A stretch of 64,000 nucleotides of DNA from Paenibacillus tundrae. Its GTDB lineage: Bacteria > Bacillota > Bacilli > Paenibacillales > Paenibacillaceae. The stretch spans positions 5,889,001 to 5,953,000 of the forward strand of contig NZ_CP145605.1 of the NCBI RefSeq assembly GCF_036884255.1. The letters run 5' to 3'. The position numbers and the translations under genes are program-made. Shown here piece after piece: positions 1 through 8,475 of the stretch. Each line of letters begins with the position of its first letter. The first letter of the stretch is position 1. Below the pieces are notes generated by a model. That model did not search any database. It was not told the DNA's origin and was given only the letters and a program-made list of their open reading frames with translations.

Positions 1-1091
1 CCCGGCGAGCGTGGCGCCGGGCTGGCTTCGCCAGCGGACCCCTCGGCGAGTAACGCCGGGTTCGTGGCGACACGGGCGGCCACAGCGGACAATTGTTCCG
101 CTGTGATGCCGCCAGGGCGCAGGATGGTGACGGTACCGTCGTCACCGACCTGCACGACCGTGGACTCGACGCCCACCCCGGTGGGGCCGCCGTCCACGAT
201 GCCGCCGATGCGGCCAGCCAGATCCTCGCGCACATGTGCTGCGAGAGTTGGGCTTGGCCGTCCGGAGCGGTTAGCGCTCGGCGCAGCCACAGGGCATGCT
301 GCCGCGGCTATTAACTGCAAGGCCACAGGGTGATCCGGCATGCGCACGGCCACCGTGTCTAGCCCAGCGGTGACCCGTGGAGACACCGCCCCCGGTCTAA
401 CCGGCAACACCAGCGTCAGTGGCCCCGGCCAGAAGGCCGTCATCAGCGCTTCCGCCGTAGTATTCACTTCGGTTACCAGTGCATCCAACTGGTCTCTGTG
501 CGCAATATGCACGATCAGAGGATTATCCGATGGGCGACCTTTAGCTACAAACACAGCTTCTACCGCTGCTGTGCTTCGGGCATCTGCCCCTAAACCATAG
601 ACCGTCTCAGTCGGAAAGGCTACCGTTTGACCTTGACGAATGCAGGCAGCGGCAGCCTGCAAGTCAGCGAGCGCCTGTTCATAGGCGCTCTCTCTTTTTA
701 CATTAGACTCATCATTCGATGTAGCCGCCTGCACAGACCCGTGTCCAGCAGATAAGCTCTCCTGTGGTTCATGCTCCACTTGATCGCCACCAACGTTGGC
801 ATTATGCATGTCCGTACCAGCGGTATGAAGCAGCACATGGACATCCCACATACGAGTAACCATCTTATCCACCGATCCCTGCACCTGTACACCCAGACCC
901 GATTCGCCTTCCATACCTTGAAGGGATGCCTGCTGGTTCAGTCCATGGGTATGCAACTCACCTTGAAACTTCGCCGTCGAAGGCACTTTATCGCTCTCCG
1001 ACTGTACATTACGCTCCATCTGCTCGCGATCTAACGGTGAATGTTCATTCTGCTGCGATCTATTCTGTTTGTTCTCTTGCTCATTTCTCAT
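1..1091 (-). CDS. tsaC: L-threonylcarbamoyladenylate synthase (Sua5/TsaC/YwlC), 3' end cut by window edge
   Basis: Makes threonylcarbamoyl-AMP from threonine, bicarbonate and ATP for the t6A modification of ANN-decoding tRNAs. The reading frame is open from ATG at 1091 to the window edge (at least 363 residues). The YrdC core begins near residue 145: PTETVYGLG at about 160-168, KGRPSDNP at 184-191, WPGPLT at 221-226 and PSANRSG at 271-277, followed by the start of the Sua5 linker. Family members normally reach PTETVYGLG within about 40 residues. Here there are about 130 polar, Gln/His/Asn-rich residues first, with a possible remnant of the usual start (TRMWDV) near residue 80. An AGGA lies about 10 nt before the ATG, so the long form could be translated, but an internal start is possible. 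The position downstream of spoIIR matches the Bacillus prfA-spoIIR-ywlC order. Confidence 0.9.
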   Translation of the reverse strand, partial: MRNEQENKQNRSQQNEHSPLDREQMERNVQSESDKVPSTAKFQGELHTHGLNQQASLQGMEGESGLGVQVQGSVDKMVTRMWDVHVLLHTAGTDMHNANVGGDQVEHEPQESLSAGHGSVQAATSNDESNVKRESAYEQALADLQAAAACIRQGQTVAFPTETVYGLGADARSTAAVEAVFVAKGRPSDNPLIVHIAHRDQLDALVTEVNTTAEALMTAFWPGPLTLVLPVRPGAVSPRVTAGLDTVAVRMPDHPVALQLIAAAACPVAAPSANRSGRPSPTLAAHVREDLAGRIGGIVDGGPTGVGVESTVVQVGDDGTVTILRPGGITAEQLSAVAARVATNPALLAEGSAGEASPAPRSP

Positions 1092-1473
1092 ATATCCATC
1101 ATTCCTAAGCTTCAATAAGGTAGTAAACATTAGGTGTGTCTTACATCTATCTTAGAGCATCTTTCGCCGTCTTCTCGTCCATACTGGGTCACTTTCTCTT
1201 GACTTACCTTAGTACACCCACGAAAAACATCCTTACCTTGAACGAAAATTAAGCATTGTTTGCGCCTGCGGAGTTGTAAGACATGCCTTTAACGCCTGAT
1301 TAAACGACGTCCGTGTTTAATTTTGGTTTTGAATACTTACAATTATAACATATCTCTTAGTTTCTAAGATGAAACTCCGAACCCCCGTCATTCACAGCAG
1401 AGCTCACTTCAACAAAGGGCAACTCCATGTACCGAAGTCGCCCTTACATCATATCAATCTATTCACTTTCCGA
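1092..1473. other. Non-coding gap between tsaC and spoIIR
   Basis: About 380 bases with no credible gene. Most of 1157-1257 is a diverged copy of a repeat also found at 3020-3120. No clear terminator with a T-run was seen for spoIIR. Confidence 0.6.
1157..1257 (-). repeat. Dispersed ~100-bp repeat, copy 1
   Basis: Shares an exact 15-mer (TCACTTTCTCTTGAC at 1189-1203, again at 3051-3065) and a looser match on both sides, including an AAAAC-TCCTT-TTGAACG block. The two copies flank spoIIR in the same orientation. The strand is arbitrary. No ORF or terminal inverted repeat was recognised. Confidence 0.6.
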
Positions 1474-2130
1474 TTAAGCAAACAATCCCGTTACCCAGCC
1501 ACAAAATTTCACAACCATATCCCAGAGGAAGAAACGCGTTTCCGGTGTTCCCACTTGTACGGACGCCTCCACATCTCCCGCAGAAGCAGCTGCTGTAGCT
1601 GTATTCGTCTTCGTAACTGCATCTCCTGTACCCGCATCAATGAAGCATAATGGAGGAAACAATACACACCACCAGTTCTGACCACTACCTTCTCCCAGTG
1701 TTATACGCACTGCTTCATATTCTCCAGCCGGATATACCGTACCTCCATATAGTTTGGTCGGAAAAGGAACCACGCCCAGCTCAACCTGGTAGTCATAATC
1801 CAGCCCACGACTGGCAAGCTCCTCTCCAACTCGCTCTTCAATCTCAGACAAATGCTGACGAATCACCCCACGGGCTTCATCCAGGTCCTGAGGATTCGCC
1901 AGCTCCGTCACCCATTGATCCATCTGAGCAACCACCGCATCACGAATCTCCCGTTTCACCAACTGATCTCCAGCCGAATCTGAATTAGCTAGAATACGCA
2001 ACCGTATTGATTGTTCTGGAATTGCTGTAGCAGCTACAGCCGCATCCGTTTTCTGACCTTCCCACATCATAATAATCATCATAAGACATACTAGAATAAG
2101 TCCAATTTGTTTCACAATTCGTCTACTCAT
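1474..2130 (-). CDS. spoIIR: Stage II sporulation protein R (SpoIIR)
   Basis: Forespore-secreted signalling protein that, in the known Bacillus pathway, triggers SpoIIGA to process pro-sigma-E in the mother cell. The product is 218 residues. An N-terminal signal/anchor helix (about residues 6-24) is followed by the SpoIIR core with SIRLRILANSDSAGDQLVK, a helical RDAVVAQMDQWV segment and the VPFPTKLYGG-YPAGEYEAVRI block, then GQNWWCVLFPPLCF. The ATG at 2130 was chosen because GGGGGAG lies 6-7 nt before it; an upstream in-frame ATG at 2160 has no such site. Residues 175-200 form an Ala/Thr-rich low-complexity stretch before a C-terminal hydrophobic segment. Expected to be sigma-F dependent, but no sigma-F promoter was called. 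Confidence 0.93.
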   Translation of the reverse strand: MSRRIVKQIGLILVCLMMIIMMWEGQKTDAAVAATAIPEQSIRLRILANSDSAGDQLVKREIRDAVVAQMDQWVTELANPQDLDEARGVIRQHLSEIEERVGEELASRGLDYDYQVELGVVPFPTKLYGGTVYPAGEYEAVRITLGEGSGQNWWCVLFPPLCFIDAGTGDAVTKTNTATAAASAGDVEASVQVGTPETRFFLWDMVVKFCGWVTGLFA

Positions 2131-2562
2131 GCCGTTCTCCCCCTTGGCTCCCGTGATCATAATTTTTATAAGTGCTTTCGCTATGAACTCTCACTATAAC
2201 TCTCTCATGTCTATCAGTATGCCCAGAGGAAGTAGAGTTAAACCTATTAAACTCCATACCTCTCAATTTTTTTATCCAACATATGCTAGGATGTGTCTCA
2301 GAACAAATAAATCAATTCGTGTAATTAGAAGTAAAACGTTTGAAATAAAAAGAATGAGGTAACGAGCAGGATGCACAGGTATTAGAAAGAGATAATGATG
2401 ACCGTGGGGGAGGCAAGTGAGAGACATGTTGTGCTCCATCCATTCACCAGTGTGTCCGTCCAAATGAAATCCCATGTATCATGCCATTCACTGGATCGTC
2501 GGCAGCGATGTAACCTGATGAGATGTACCAGAAGAACGTTAGACCAGGCTTAAAGTTGGATT

Positions 2563-2698
2563 TTTGAATGGGTTTTGAGGGAGTCTTGAGTAAGTTTTAG
2601 AGTGGGTTTTGAGGGGGCTGGAGTGAGTTTTGGAGCGGGTTTGGAGTGGGTTTGGAGCGAGTTTGGAGTCAGTTTGGAGTGAGTTTAGAGCAGGTGAA
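2563..2698 (+). repeat. Degenerate GAGTGGGTTTTG-type tandem repeat
   Basis: About ten imperfect units of roughly 11-13 bp built on GAG(T/C)G(G/A)GTTT(T)G run head to tail. The purine/T skew is strong and the strand is G-rich. The phase is irregular, so it is not protein coding. Confidence 0.6.
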
Positions 2699-2766
2699 GA
2701 TTACGTTGGAAAAAGAGCCTTAAAAGGGTATTCATAAACGAACCTCTTTCCATACACCTTCAGTGT

Positions 2767-2958
2767 AACGAATCTGAGAGACCTTATTTGGTCGTATTAC
2801 GGTAAATGGAATTGGTAACGAACCTGAGGAACGTTATATTACGAAATACCGTTGAATAGGTCTAAATTTTATGCTCCAAAGGCGTATTAGGGTGTCCACG
2901 ATTCGTTAGCATTTTCTGAGTGCCCATTTTCCCGCCAATAAGGCCTACTGAGTTCGTT
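2767..2958. repeat. AACGAAYCTGAG short interspersed repeats, 3 copies
   Basis: Copies of a 22-mer of the form AACGAAYCTGAGR-AC-TTAT lie at 2767-2788 and 2817-2838 (plus), with an inverted copy at 2937-2958 that reads CTAACGAACTCAGTAGGCC on the minus strand. Two direct copies facing one inverted copy could pair as a long stem. Confidence 0.55.
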
Positions 2959-3019
2959 AGAGATGACACATGATCAACTGTCGTGACTTCAAATCTCACG
3001 CTCACTTGGGGGCATCATC

Positions 3020-3120
3020 CACTGCCCACGTCTTTTCGCGCCTGCTAATGTCACTTTCTCTTGACGATCCGATATACCTGCGGAAAACGTCCTTGCTTGA
3101 ACGTAATTTCATGCTCTGCC
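3020..3120 (-). repeat. Dispersed ~100-bp repeat, copy 2
   Basis: Second copy of the repeat at 1157-1257, same orientation, sharing TCACTTTCTCTTGAC at 3051-3065 and the following CGGAAAACGTCCTTGCTTG-type block. Confidence 0.6.
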
Positions 3121-3282
3121 TTCCTTCAAAAATTTCTCAGACACACTCAGACCAAAAAGAGCCGATCCCACCTTAATGGTGATAACCGACCCTAATTTAA
3201 AAGCCGCTATAACGAAGTGGGAAACATACTCGGAAGGCGGGGCAAATTCACACGATCATACTCCCCTTTCCTTTCCAACCTT

Positions 3283-3650
3283 ATGTCCACACCTTGCTTA
3301 TAGTCATGTCTACGTTTATGTCTGTGATCCATGTATGTCCACAACCTGCTTATAGCCATGCCTACGTTAATGTCCGTGATCCTATTTACGTCTGTCCCCT
3401 CGTTCATGCCTGTGATCCGTGTATGTCCACATTCTGCTTATAGCAATGCCTACGTTTATGTCCGTGATCCTATTTACGTCTGTCCCCTCGTTTATGCCTG
3501 TGATTCGTGCATGTCCACACCTTGCTTATAGCAATACCTACGTTTATGTCCGTGATCCTATTTATGTCTGCCCTCTCGTTCATGCCTGTGATCCGTGTAT
3601 GTCTGTCCTTCGTTTATGCCTTTGATCCTGTTTATGCCTGTGCTCTCATT
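3283..3650. repeat. 88-bp tandem repeat array
   Basis: Three near-identical 88-bp units start at 3331, 3419 and 3507, with a shortened unit before (from about 3283) and a partial unit after (from 3595). Each contains ATGTCCACA-CTGCTTATAG, ACGTTTATGTCCGTGATCC and CGTT(C/T)ATGCCTGTGAT blocks, the last two being related sub-repeats. 88 is not divisible by three and no unit has a ribosome site. There are no unique spacers, so it is not a CRISPR. It sits immediately downstream of the SEDS gene ending at 3697. Confidence 0.85.
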
Positions 3651-3696
3651 TATGACTACTTTATATCTGCACTCCCGTCTAAACCCACGCTCGGGA

Positions 3697-4965
3697 TTAC
3701 ATCTCTACTTGATCCTGTTCCTTTTCCTTGTTCTTGTTCTTGATTTTGTTCAGCACATCCAGCCCACTCACCCAACTCCGTACTCTTGCTGGCAAACTCG
3801 GTGGCTGCTCCTCTGACACGATAATATCTTCATCCTCAGGACCATACAGCTTGATGCTCATGGCAATCGCAATGCAAGCCATATTGATAAGCAGTGACGT
3901 TCCTCCGTAGCTAATAAACGGTAAAGTAATCCCTGTGAGCGGCATCAACCCCAGAAAGGCACCAATATTCTCAAATACCTGATACAGCAACATCCCTATA
4001 ATTCCAATAATAATCACTGGTCCGGCTCGGTCTTTACATTCCAGTGCAATAAGCACCATCCGATGGATTAGGACAAAATAAAGCAATAGCAGCACTGCAC
4101 CGCCCACAAAGCCAAACTCTTCGGCAATCACGACGAAAATAGAATCCGAATACGTATAAGGCACACGCCCGCTTTGCACCGATGTACCTTGCAAGTACCC
4201 TTTTCCAATGATGCCGCCTGATCCTATAGCTAGACCTGCATTTTTGGTATGCCAGGTTGCTTTGGCAGTCGCTTTCTCTGGTACAAGCCAAGGATCAATC
4301 CGCTCTGCCCAATGCTCTCGATCTACCTTCTCCAGAAAAGCGAAAATTTCTTCATGATACGTGACATATGATTTAACGAAGCCAAAAAAAGCCACACCAA
4401 TAATGGCAATACCAATCAAGGCATGTTTCAGCTTAATATTACCAATCCAGAGCACCGCTGCCAAAATAACAACATACCCCAAGGCATTCCCCAGGTCATT
4501 CTGTATCATAACAAGTGCAAAGGGAATAAAGGTCCACCACCCAATCGGCACGATGTCTCTCCAAAATCCGAGTTCTCTTCCTTTTCGCTTAATTAGCAAA
4601 TGGGCGAGAAATAAAATTAAGATCATTTTAAACAGTTCCGCAGGTTGAAATGAGAAAGTATCCCCTAGCTTTAGCCAGCCATTGGCATTGTTGACCGAGC
4701 CACCTACGAAATTGGCAAGGAGAAGCAAAATATTTCCGATGACATACAGATAAAAAGCATATTTCACAATGAGCTTATAATTGATAAACCCCATTCCAAT
4801 CACGACAATGAATCCGGCAATGTAAAATTGTAAGGTTTTGATATGATGGTTGCTCAATGTAGAATCGGTCTGCGTCCCGCTATATACGGCAGCTATGCTT
4901 ATTCCCATAAGCAACAGCAGTACAAATAGTATGATTCCATCCATCTTCCTCAACATTCTCAACAT
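3697..4965 (-). CDS. SEDS-family peptidoglycan polymerase / FtsW-RodA-SpoVE protein (copy 1)
   Basis: Polytopic membrane protein of the shape-elongation-division-sporulation family, which polymerises lipid II together with a class B PBP. The product is 422 residues, with about ten hydrophobic segments, NGWLKLG and FQPAELFK near the first third, QNDLGNALGY in the middle, and the family signature GITLPFISYGGTSLL near residue 360. A loop carrying DPWLVPEKAT lies in the centre. It ends in a charged cytoplasmic tail (NKIKNKNKEKEQ). The 422-residue length is normal for the family. It is a clear paralogue of the gene at 5187-6410, from which a strong terminator separates it. Whether it serves elongation, division or sporulation cannot be told from sequence alone. 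Confidence 0.88.
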   Translation of the reverse strand: MLRMLRKMDGIILFVLLLLMGISIAAVYSGTQTDSTLSNHHIKTLQFYIAGFIVVIGMGFINYKLIVKYAFYLYVIGNILLLLANFVGGSVNNANGWLKLGDTFSFQPAELFKMILILFLAHLLIKRKGRELGFWRDIVPIGWWTFIPFALVMIQNDLGNALGYVVILAAVLWIGNIKLKHALIGIAIIGVAFFGFVKSYVTYHEEIFAFLEKVDREHWAERIDPWLVPEKATAKATWHTKNAGLAIGSGGIIGKGYLQGTSVQSGRVPYTYSDSIFVVIAEEFGFVGGAVLLLLYFVLIHRMVLIALECKDRAGPVIIIGIIGMLLYQVFENIGAFLGLMPLTGITLPFISYGGTSLLINMACIAIAMSIKLYGPEDEDIIVSEEQPPSLPARVRSWVSGLDVLNKIKNKNKEKEQDQVEM

Positions 4966-5106
4966 GTACTCACTCTTCCCCCTAAGATGCTCTTGCCAAT
5001 CTCTCCTCCCTTTATTGTATAGAATTGGAATGAAAAATGGAAATCCATAGGATTGTAAATATCGGGAAGCGTATCCCTTCCTGGGTCACCACTACAACAA
5101 CCACAA

Positions 5107-5163
5107 CAAAAAAACCCGAGAACCGTAGATCCATGTTGCTCGAATCTATGGCTTTCAGGTTTT
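5107..5163 (-). terminator. Rho-independent terminator between the two SEDS genes
   Basis: On the minus strand an 18-bp stem (5142-5159 with 5115-5132, several G-U pairs), a 9-nt loop and a run of seven T follow the stop of the 5187-6410 gene. It implies that copy 1 has its own promoter. Confidence 0.85.
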
Positions 5164-5186
5164 GTGTTATATCCCATGAACCACAA

Positions 5187-6410
5187 TTAGGATTGTTCTT
5201 GTTGTGACGGTTTGCGTTTAAACAATTTCATAATCAGTTCCGTAATGCTAAGTTGCTCTGATGAGCCCAGGATATCTTCGTTCTCCTCCGTGTGCACCTT
5301 GATACTCATGACAACACCCATACTCAGCATGTTGAGCACAAGAGAGGTACCCCCGAAACTAATGAACGGCAGCGTAATCCCCGTCAGTGGCATCAGACCA
5401 ATAAACGGACCAATGTTAACAAAAATCTGATAGAGTAACATCGATATGATACCAACAATCAGATACGGCCCGGCTCGATCCTTACACTCCAATGCGATTA
5501 ATACCAGCCTATGAATCAGAATAAAGTAGAGCAGTAGCAGCACCGAAGCGCCTACAAAACCGAACTCTTCCCCGATCTGAACAAAAATGGAGTCGGCATA
5601 CGCCAGCGGTACCCGGTTGGATTGAATCGTTGTCCCTTCCAAATATCCTTTACCACTAATGCCTCCAGAGCCAATCGCCAGCTTAGCATTATACGTCTGC
5701 CATAGAACATCTCGGGAGGTCTGATCTGGCACAAGCCAAGGATCGAAACGATCTGCCCAGTGGGCACGCCCGATGTCCTGAAGGAATTTGGTGATCTGAT
5801 CGTGATAGTGAACGTATGCCTGCGTACCCGCGATAAAAGCAGCAACAGCGATGATAAAACCAATCAAGGCGTGGCTGAACTTCACATTACCAATCCACAG
5901 TAATCCAACAAGAATCACGACGTAACTGAGCGCATTCCCCAAGTCGTTTTGCAACAAAACGAGTACCAATGGAGGCAGAACACAGAGAGCAATCGGGATG
6001 ACATCCCGCCCAAATAACAAAGGTCTGTTCTTCTTTCGTGACAGTAAGGCAGACAAAAAGACAATCAAACACAGCTTAAATAACTCTGCCGGTTGCAAAC
6101 TTAGACCGAAGATGGACAACCAGCCCTGTGCTCCGTAATAGGTCACACCAAAAAAGTTAACGATAACGAGCAGCAGTAGACCGCCACCGTAAATGTATAA
6201 ATAGTTTTTGATAATCACTTTATAGTTAATCATGGACATTCCGAAGAATACGATGAACCCTATAATATAGAATATCCCAGCCCGCTGAGGATAGGATTCC
6301 CACCTCGGACGACCAAACGTGGTGCTATAAATGGATAAAATACTGATAACCATCAAGATAACTAATATAAATACGATGTTGTAGTCAATTTTTTTGAATT
6401 TATGCAGCAT
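5187..6410 (-). CDS. SEDS-family peptidoglycan polymerase / FtsW-RodA-SpoVE protein (copy 2)
   Basis: Paralogue of the 3697-4965 product and the same length class (407 residues). It shares LSLQPAELFKLCLIVFLSA, QNDLGNALSYVVI, the DPWLVPDQT loop, GSGGISGKGYLEGT and the terminal GITLPFISFGGTSLVLNM motif. ATG 6410 is preferred over the upstream in-frame TTG at 6428 because GGAGG ends 11 nt before it. The gene follows prmC by about 90 bases and is probably read from the prfA-prmC transcript, then ends at the terminator at 5107-5163. Tandem SEDS paralogues at a prfA-prmC-spoIIR locus are not part of the Bacillus subtilis arrangement as I know it. Confidence 0.88.
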   Translation of the reverse strand: MLHKFKKIDYNIVFILVILMVISILSIYSTTFGRPRWESYPQRAGIFYIIGFIVFFGMSMINYKVIIKNYLYIYGGGLLLLVIVNFFGVTYYGAQGWLSIFGLSLQPAELFKLCLIVFLSALLSRKKNRPLLFGRDVIPIALCVLPPLVLVLLQNDLGNALSYVVILVGLLWIGNVKFSHALIGFIIAVAAFIAGTQAYVHYHDQITKFLQDIGRAHWADRFDPWLVPDQTSRDVLWQTYNAKLAIGSGGISGKGYLEGTTIQSNRVPLAYADSIFVQIGEEFGFVGASVLLLLYFILIHRLVLIALECKDRAGPYLIVGIISMLLYQIFVNIGPFIGLMPLTGITLPFISFGGTSLVLNMLSMGVVMSIKVHTEENEDILGSSEQLSITELIMKLFKRKPSQQEQS

Positions 6411-6501
6411 GTAATTATGTTCCTCCAAGCATTCAGCAATCTTCGGTATATCTCATTGTAGAGGATTTCACGGCAAAAAGAAAACCTCCGCAATCTTACA
6501 T

Positions 6502-7404
6502 TTATGTCACCTGTTCCGAAGTACGAACACCTAGTACATGCCGCTCGATTCCAGCAAGGTCGGGTACGATGATAATCTCCGGCCAATGTCCGGCAGATTC
6601 CAGCAAGGCAGCAATGTCACGCGCCTGGCCCTGCCCCAGTTCAAAACCAACAATTTGCGGCGGCGCTGGCAACAGCGTAAGCTGCTCCAGCATCACCCGG
6701 TACGGCGCAAGCCCATCCGGGCCGCCGTCCAAGGCAGTGCGCGGCTCATGATCGCGCACCTCAGGCTGTAACCCGGCGATATCTGCCGCCGGGATATAGG
6801 GCGGGTTGGACACCAGGATGTCCACCCGTGCCCCAGCGAACGGAGCGAGCAGATCGCCTTCACGGAAGTCGATCTGTACGCCGTTCGTAGCCGCGTTCCG
6901 CGCGGCTACTTGCAGGGCGGCCGCCGAGATATCCCCGGCGCCCACCTGCCACTGCGGGCGAAGCGTAGCCATCGTCACCGCGATGGCACCGCTGCCCGTG
7001 CCAATGTCGACGGCGTGCACTGCATCGCCGCTCGCAAACACGCGGTCGGCCTCGCGCAGCACAGCCTCGACCAACAGCTCGGTCTCCGGCCGCGGGATCA
7101 GCACGGCCGGCGTGACCTCGAACGGCAGCCCGTAGAACTCCTGGCTGCCGATAATGTATTGCGCCGGCTCACCCGCAGCCTTGCGCGTGACGGCGTCCTC
7201 CCAGCGGCTGCGAAGCTCGCTTGGGAAAGGCTCCGGCTGCATCATATAGTACTGGGCGCCATAGACGCCAAGTACATGTTCCAGCAGCAGCCGGGCGTTA
7301 TTGTGCGGCTCGTACACGCCGCACTTCTCCAAAAAAGAGGAAGCCTCTACGAAGGCTTCCCGACAGCTCTGTCCCTGCGTCATCACAAACTGGGCGCGGG
7401 TCAC
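6502..7404 (-). CDS. prmC: Peptide chain release factor N5-glutamine methyltransferase (PrmC/HemK)
   Basis: Methylates the glutamine of the GGQ motif in release factors using S-adenosylmethionine. The product is 300 residues. It has an N-terminal helical substrate domain, the LIPRPETELLVE block, SAM motif I DIGTGSGAIAVTMA near residue 120, and the catalytic VSNPPYIP near residue 190. The start is GTG at 7404, with GAGGAG about 8 nt upstream; this leaves 3 nt after the prfA stop, so the two are translationally coupled. Neighbour and substrate agree: prfA lies directly upstream. The gene is visibly more GC-rich than its neighbours. Confidence 0.96.
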   Translation of the reverse strand: MTRAQFVMTQGQSCREAFVEASSFLEKCGVYEPHNNARLLLEHVLGVYGAQYYMMQPEPFPSELRSRWEDAVTRKAAGEPAQYIIGSQEFYGLPFEVTPAVLIPRPETELLVEAVLREADRVFASGDAVHAVDIGTGSGAIAVTMATLRPQWQVGAGDISAAALQVAARNAATNGVQIDFREGDLLAPFAGARVDILVSNPPYIPAADIAGLQPEVRDHEPRTALDGGPDGLAPYRVMLEQLTLLPAPPQIVGFELGQGQARDIAALLESAGHWPEIIIVPDLAGIERHVLGVRTSEQVT

Positions 7405-7407
7405 AGA

Positions 7408-8475
7408 TTATTCTCCTCTATCCATCATCTCAGTCTGCTGAGCAATGGTCAGTGCAGACAAGATATCTTCAATCTCTCCGTTCATAATCTGATCCAGCTT
7501 GTGCATAGTCAGACCAATACGGTGATCCGTTACACGGCTTTGCGGGAAGTTGTACGTACGAATCCGTTCACTACGGTCACCTGTTCCCACTTTGCTCTTC
7601 CGTTCAACCGAAATTTTCGCTTCTTCTTCCATACGTTTCATATCGAAGATCCGTGTACGCAGAACCTGCAACGCTTTTTCTTTGTTGGAGTTCTGGGATT
7701 TACCATCCTGACACGTTGCTACAATACCCGTTGGCACGTGTGTTACACGTACAGCGGATTTCGTTGTATTAACCGATTGTCCACCGGCACCACTGGAACA
7801 GAACGTATCTACACGGATGTCTTTGTCATGAATTTCAATATCAAAATCTTCCGCTTCCGGCATAACCGCAACCGTTGACGTCGACGTATGAATACGTCCG
7901 CCGGATTCTGTTGTTGGAATACGTTGCACACGGTGTGCACCGCTCTCGTATTTCATTTTGCTGTAAGCGCCGCGTCCGTTAATCATGAAGACAACCTCTT
8001 TGAATCCGCCGAGATCGTTCGTGTTCACGTCCATCAGCTCAACACGCCAGCCTTGTGCATCTGCATAGCGCGTATACATCCGGTATAGATCCGCTGCAAA
8101 CAATGCCGCTTCATCTCCACCAGCCGCTCCGCGAATCTCCACAATAACGTTTTTGTCGTCATTTGGATCTTTCGGCAACATAAGCACACGAATCAGTTCT
8201 TCCAATTCTTTCTGGCGCGTGCTCAGCTCTTCAATTTCCATTTTGACCATTTCACGCATCTCATCATCTAACTTCTCGCCTTGCATTTCCTTCGCAGCAT
8301 CGAGATCTTCACTTACTTGTTTGTATTCATTGTACGCATCGTACGTTGGTTGCAGATCGGATTGTTCCTTAGAATACTCGCGCAGCTTCTTGTTATCACT
8401 TGCTACATCCGGGTCACACAACAGCTCGCTGAGCTTGTCGTAACGGTCGGCCAAAGCCTGTAATTTATCCAACAT
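7408..8475 (-). CDS. prfA: Peptide chain release factor 1 (RF1)
   Basis: Recognises UAA/UAG in the ribosomal A site and triggers peptidyl-tRNA hydrolysis. The product is 355 residues, normal for RF1. The anticodon-like motif region reads HRVQRIPTTESGGR (PTT in the P-x-T position), and the catalytic loop reads SSGAGGQSVNTTKSAVR near residue 230. The start is ATG 8475 with GAGGTGA 7-8 nt upstream. First gene of the apparent prfA-prmC-SEDS transcription unit. Confidence 0.97.
   Translation of the reverse strand: MLDKLQALADRYDKLSELLCDPDVASDNKKLREYSKEQSDLQPTYDAYNEYKQVSEDLDAAKEMQGEKLDDEMREMVKMEIEELSTRQKELEELIRVLMLPKDPNDDKNVIVEIRGAAGGDEAALFAADLYRMYTRYADAQGWRVELMDVNTNDLGGFKEVVFMINGRGAYSKMKYESGAHRVQRIPTTESGGRIHTSTSTVAVMPEAEDFDIEIHDKDIRVDTFCSSGAGGQSVNTTKSAVRVTHVPTGIVATCQDGKSQNSNKEKALQVLRTRIFDMKRMEEEAKISVERKSKVGTGDRSERIRTYNFPQSRVTDHRIGLTMHKLDQIMNGEIEDILSALTIAQQTEMMDRGE

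Larger units (their letters stand above)
2131..3696. other. 1.5-kb repeat-rich non-coding region
   Basis: No ORF here has a ribosome site or family signature. Short ORFs at 3207-3743 are a by-product of an 88-bp tandem repeat that is not a multiple of three. The interval contains the G+T-rich degenerate repeat (2563-2698), three copies of a 22-bp motif (2767-2958), the second copy of the ~100-bp repeat (3020-3120) and the 88-bp array (3283-3650). Confidence 0.75.

Noticed and set aside
3283..3650. CRISPR array
   Set aside because: The units are contiguous, with no unique spacers, and no cas genes are nearby.
3207..3743. Several overlapping ORFs of 66-78 codons repeated every 88 bases
   Set aside because: They are created by the tandem repeat. 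88 is not a multiple of three, no ribosome sites are present, and there is no family resemblance.
6910..7878. 322-codon plus-strand ORF opposite prmC and prfA
   Set aside because: Antisense shadow of two well-supported genes, caused by GC-rich third positions.
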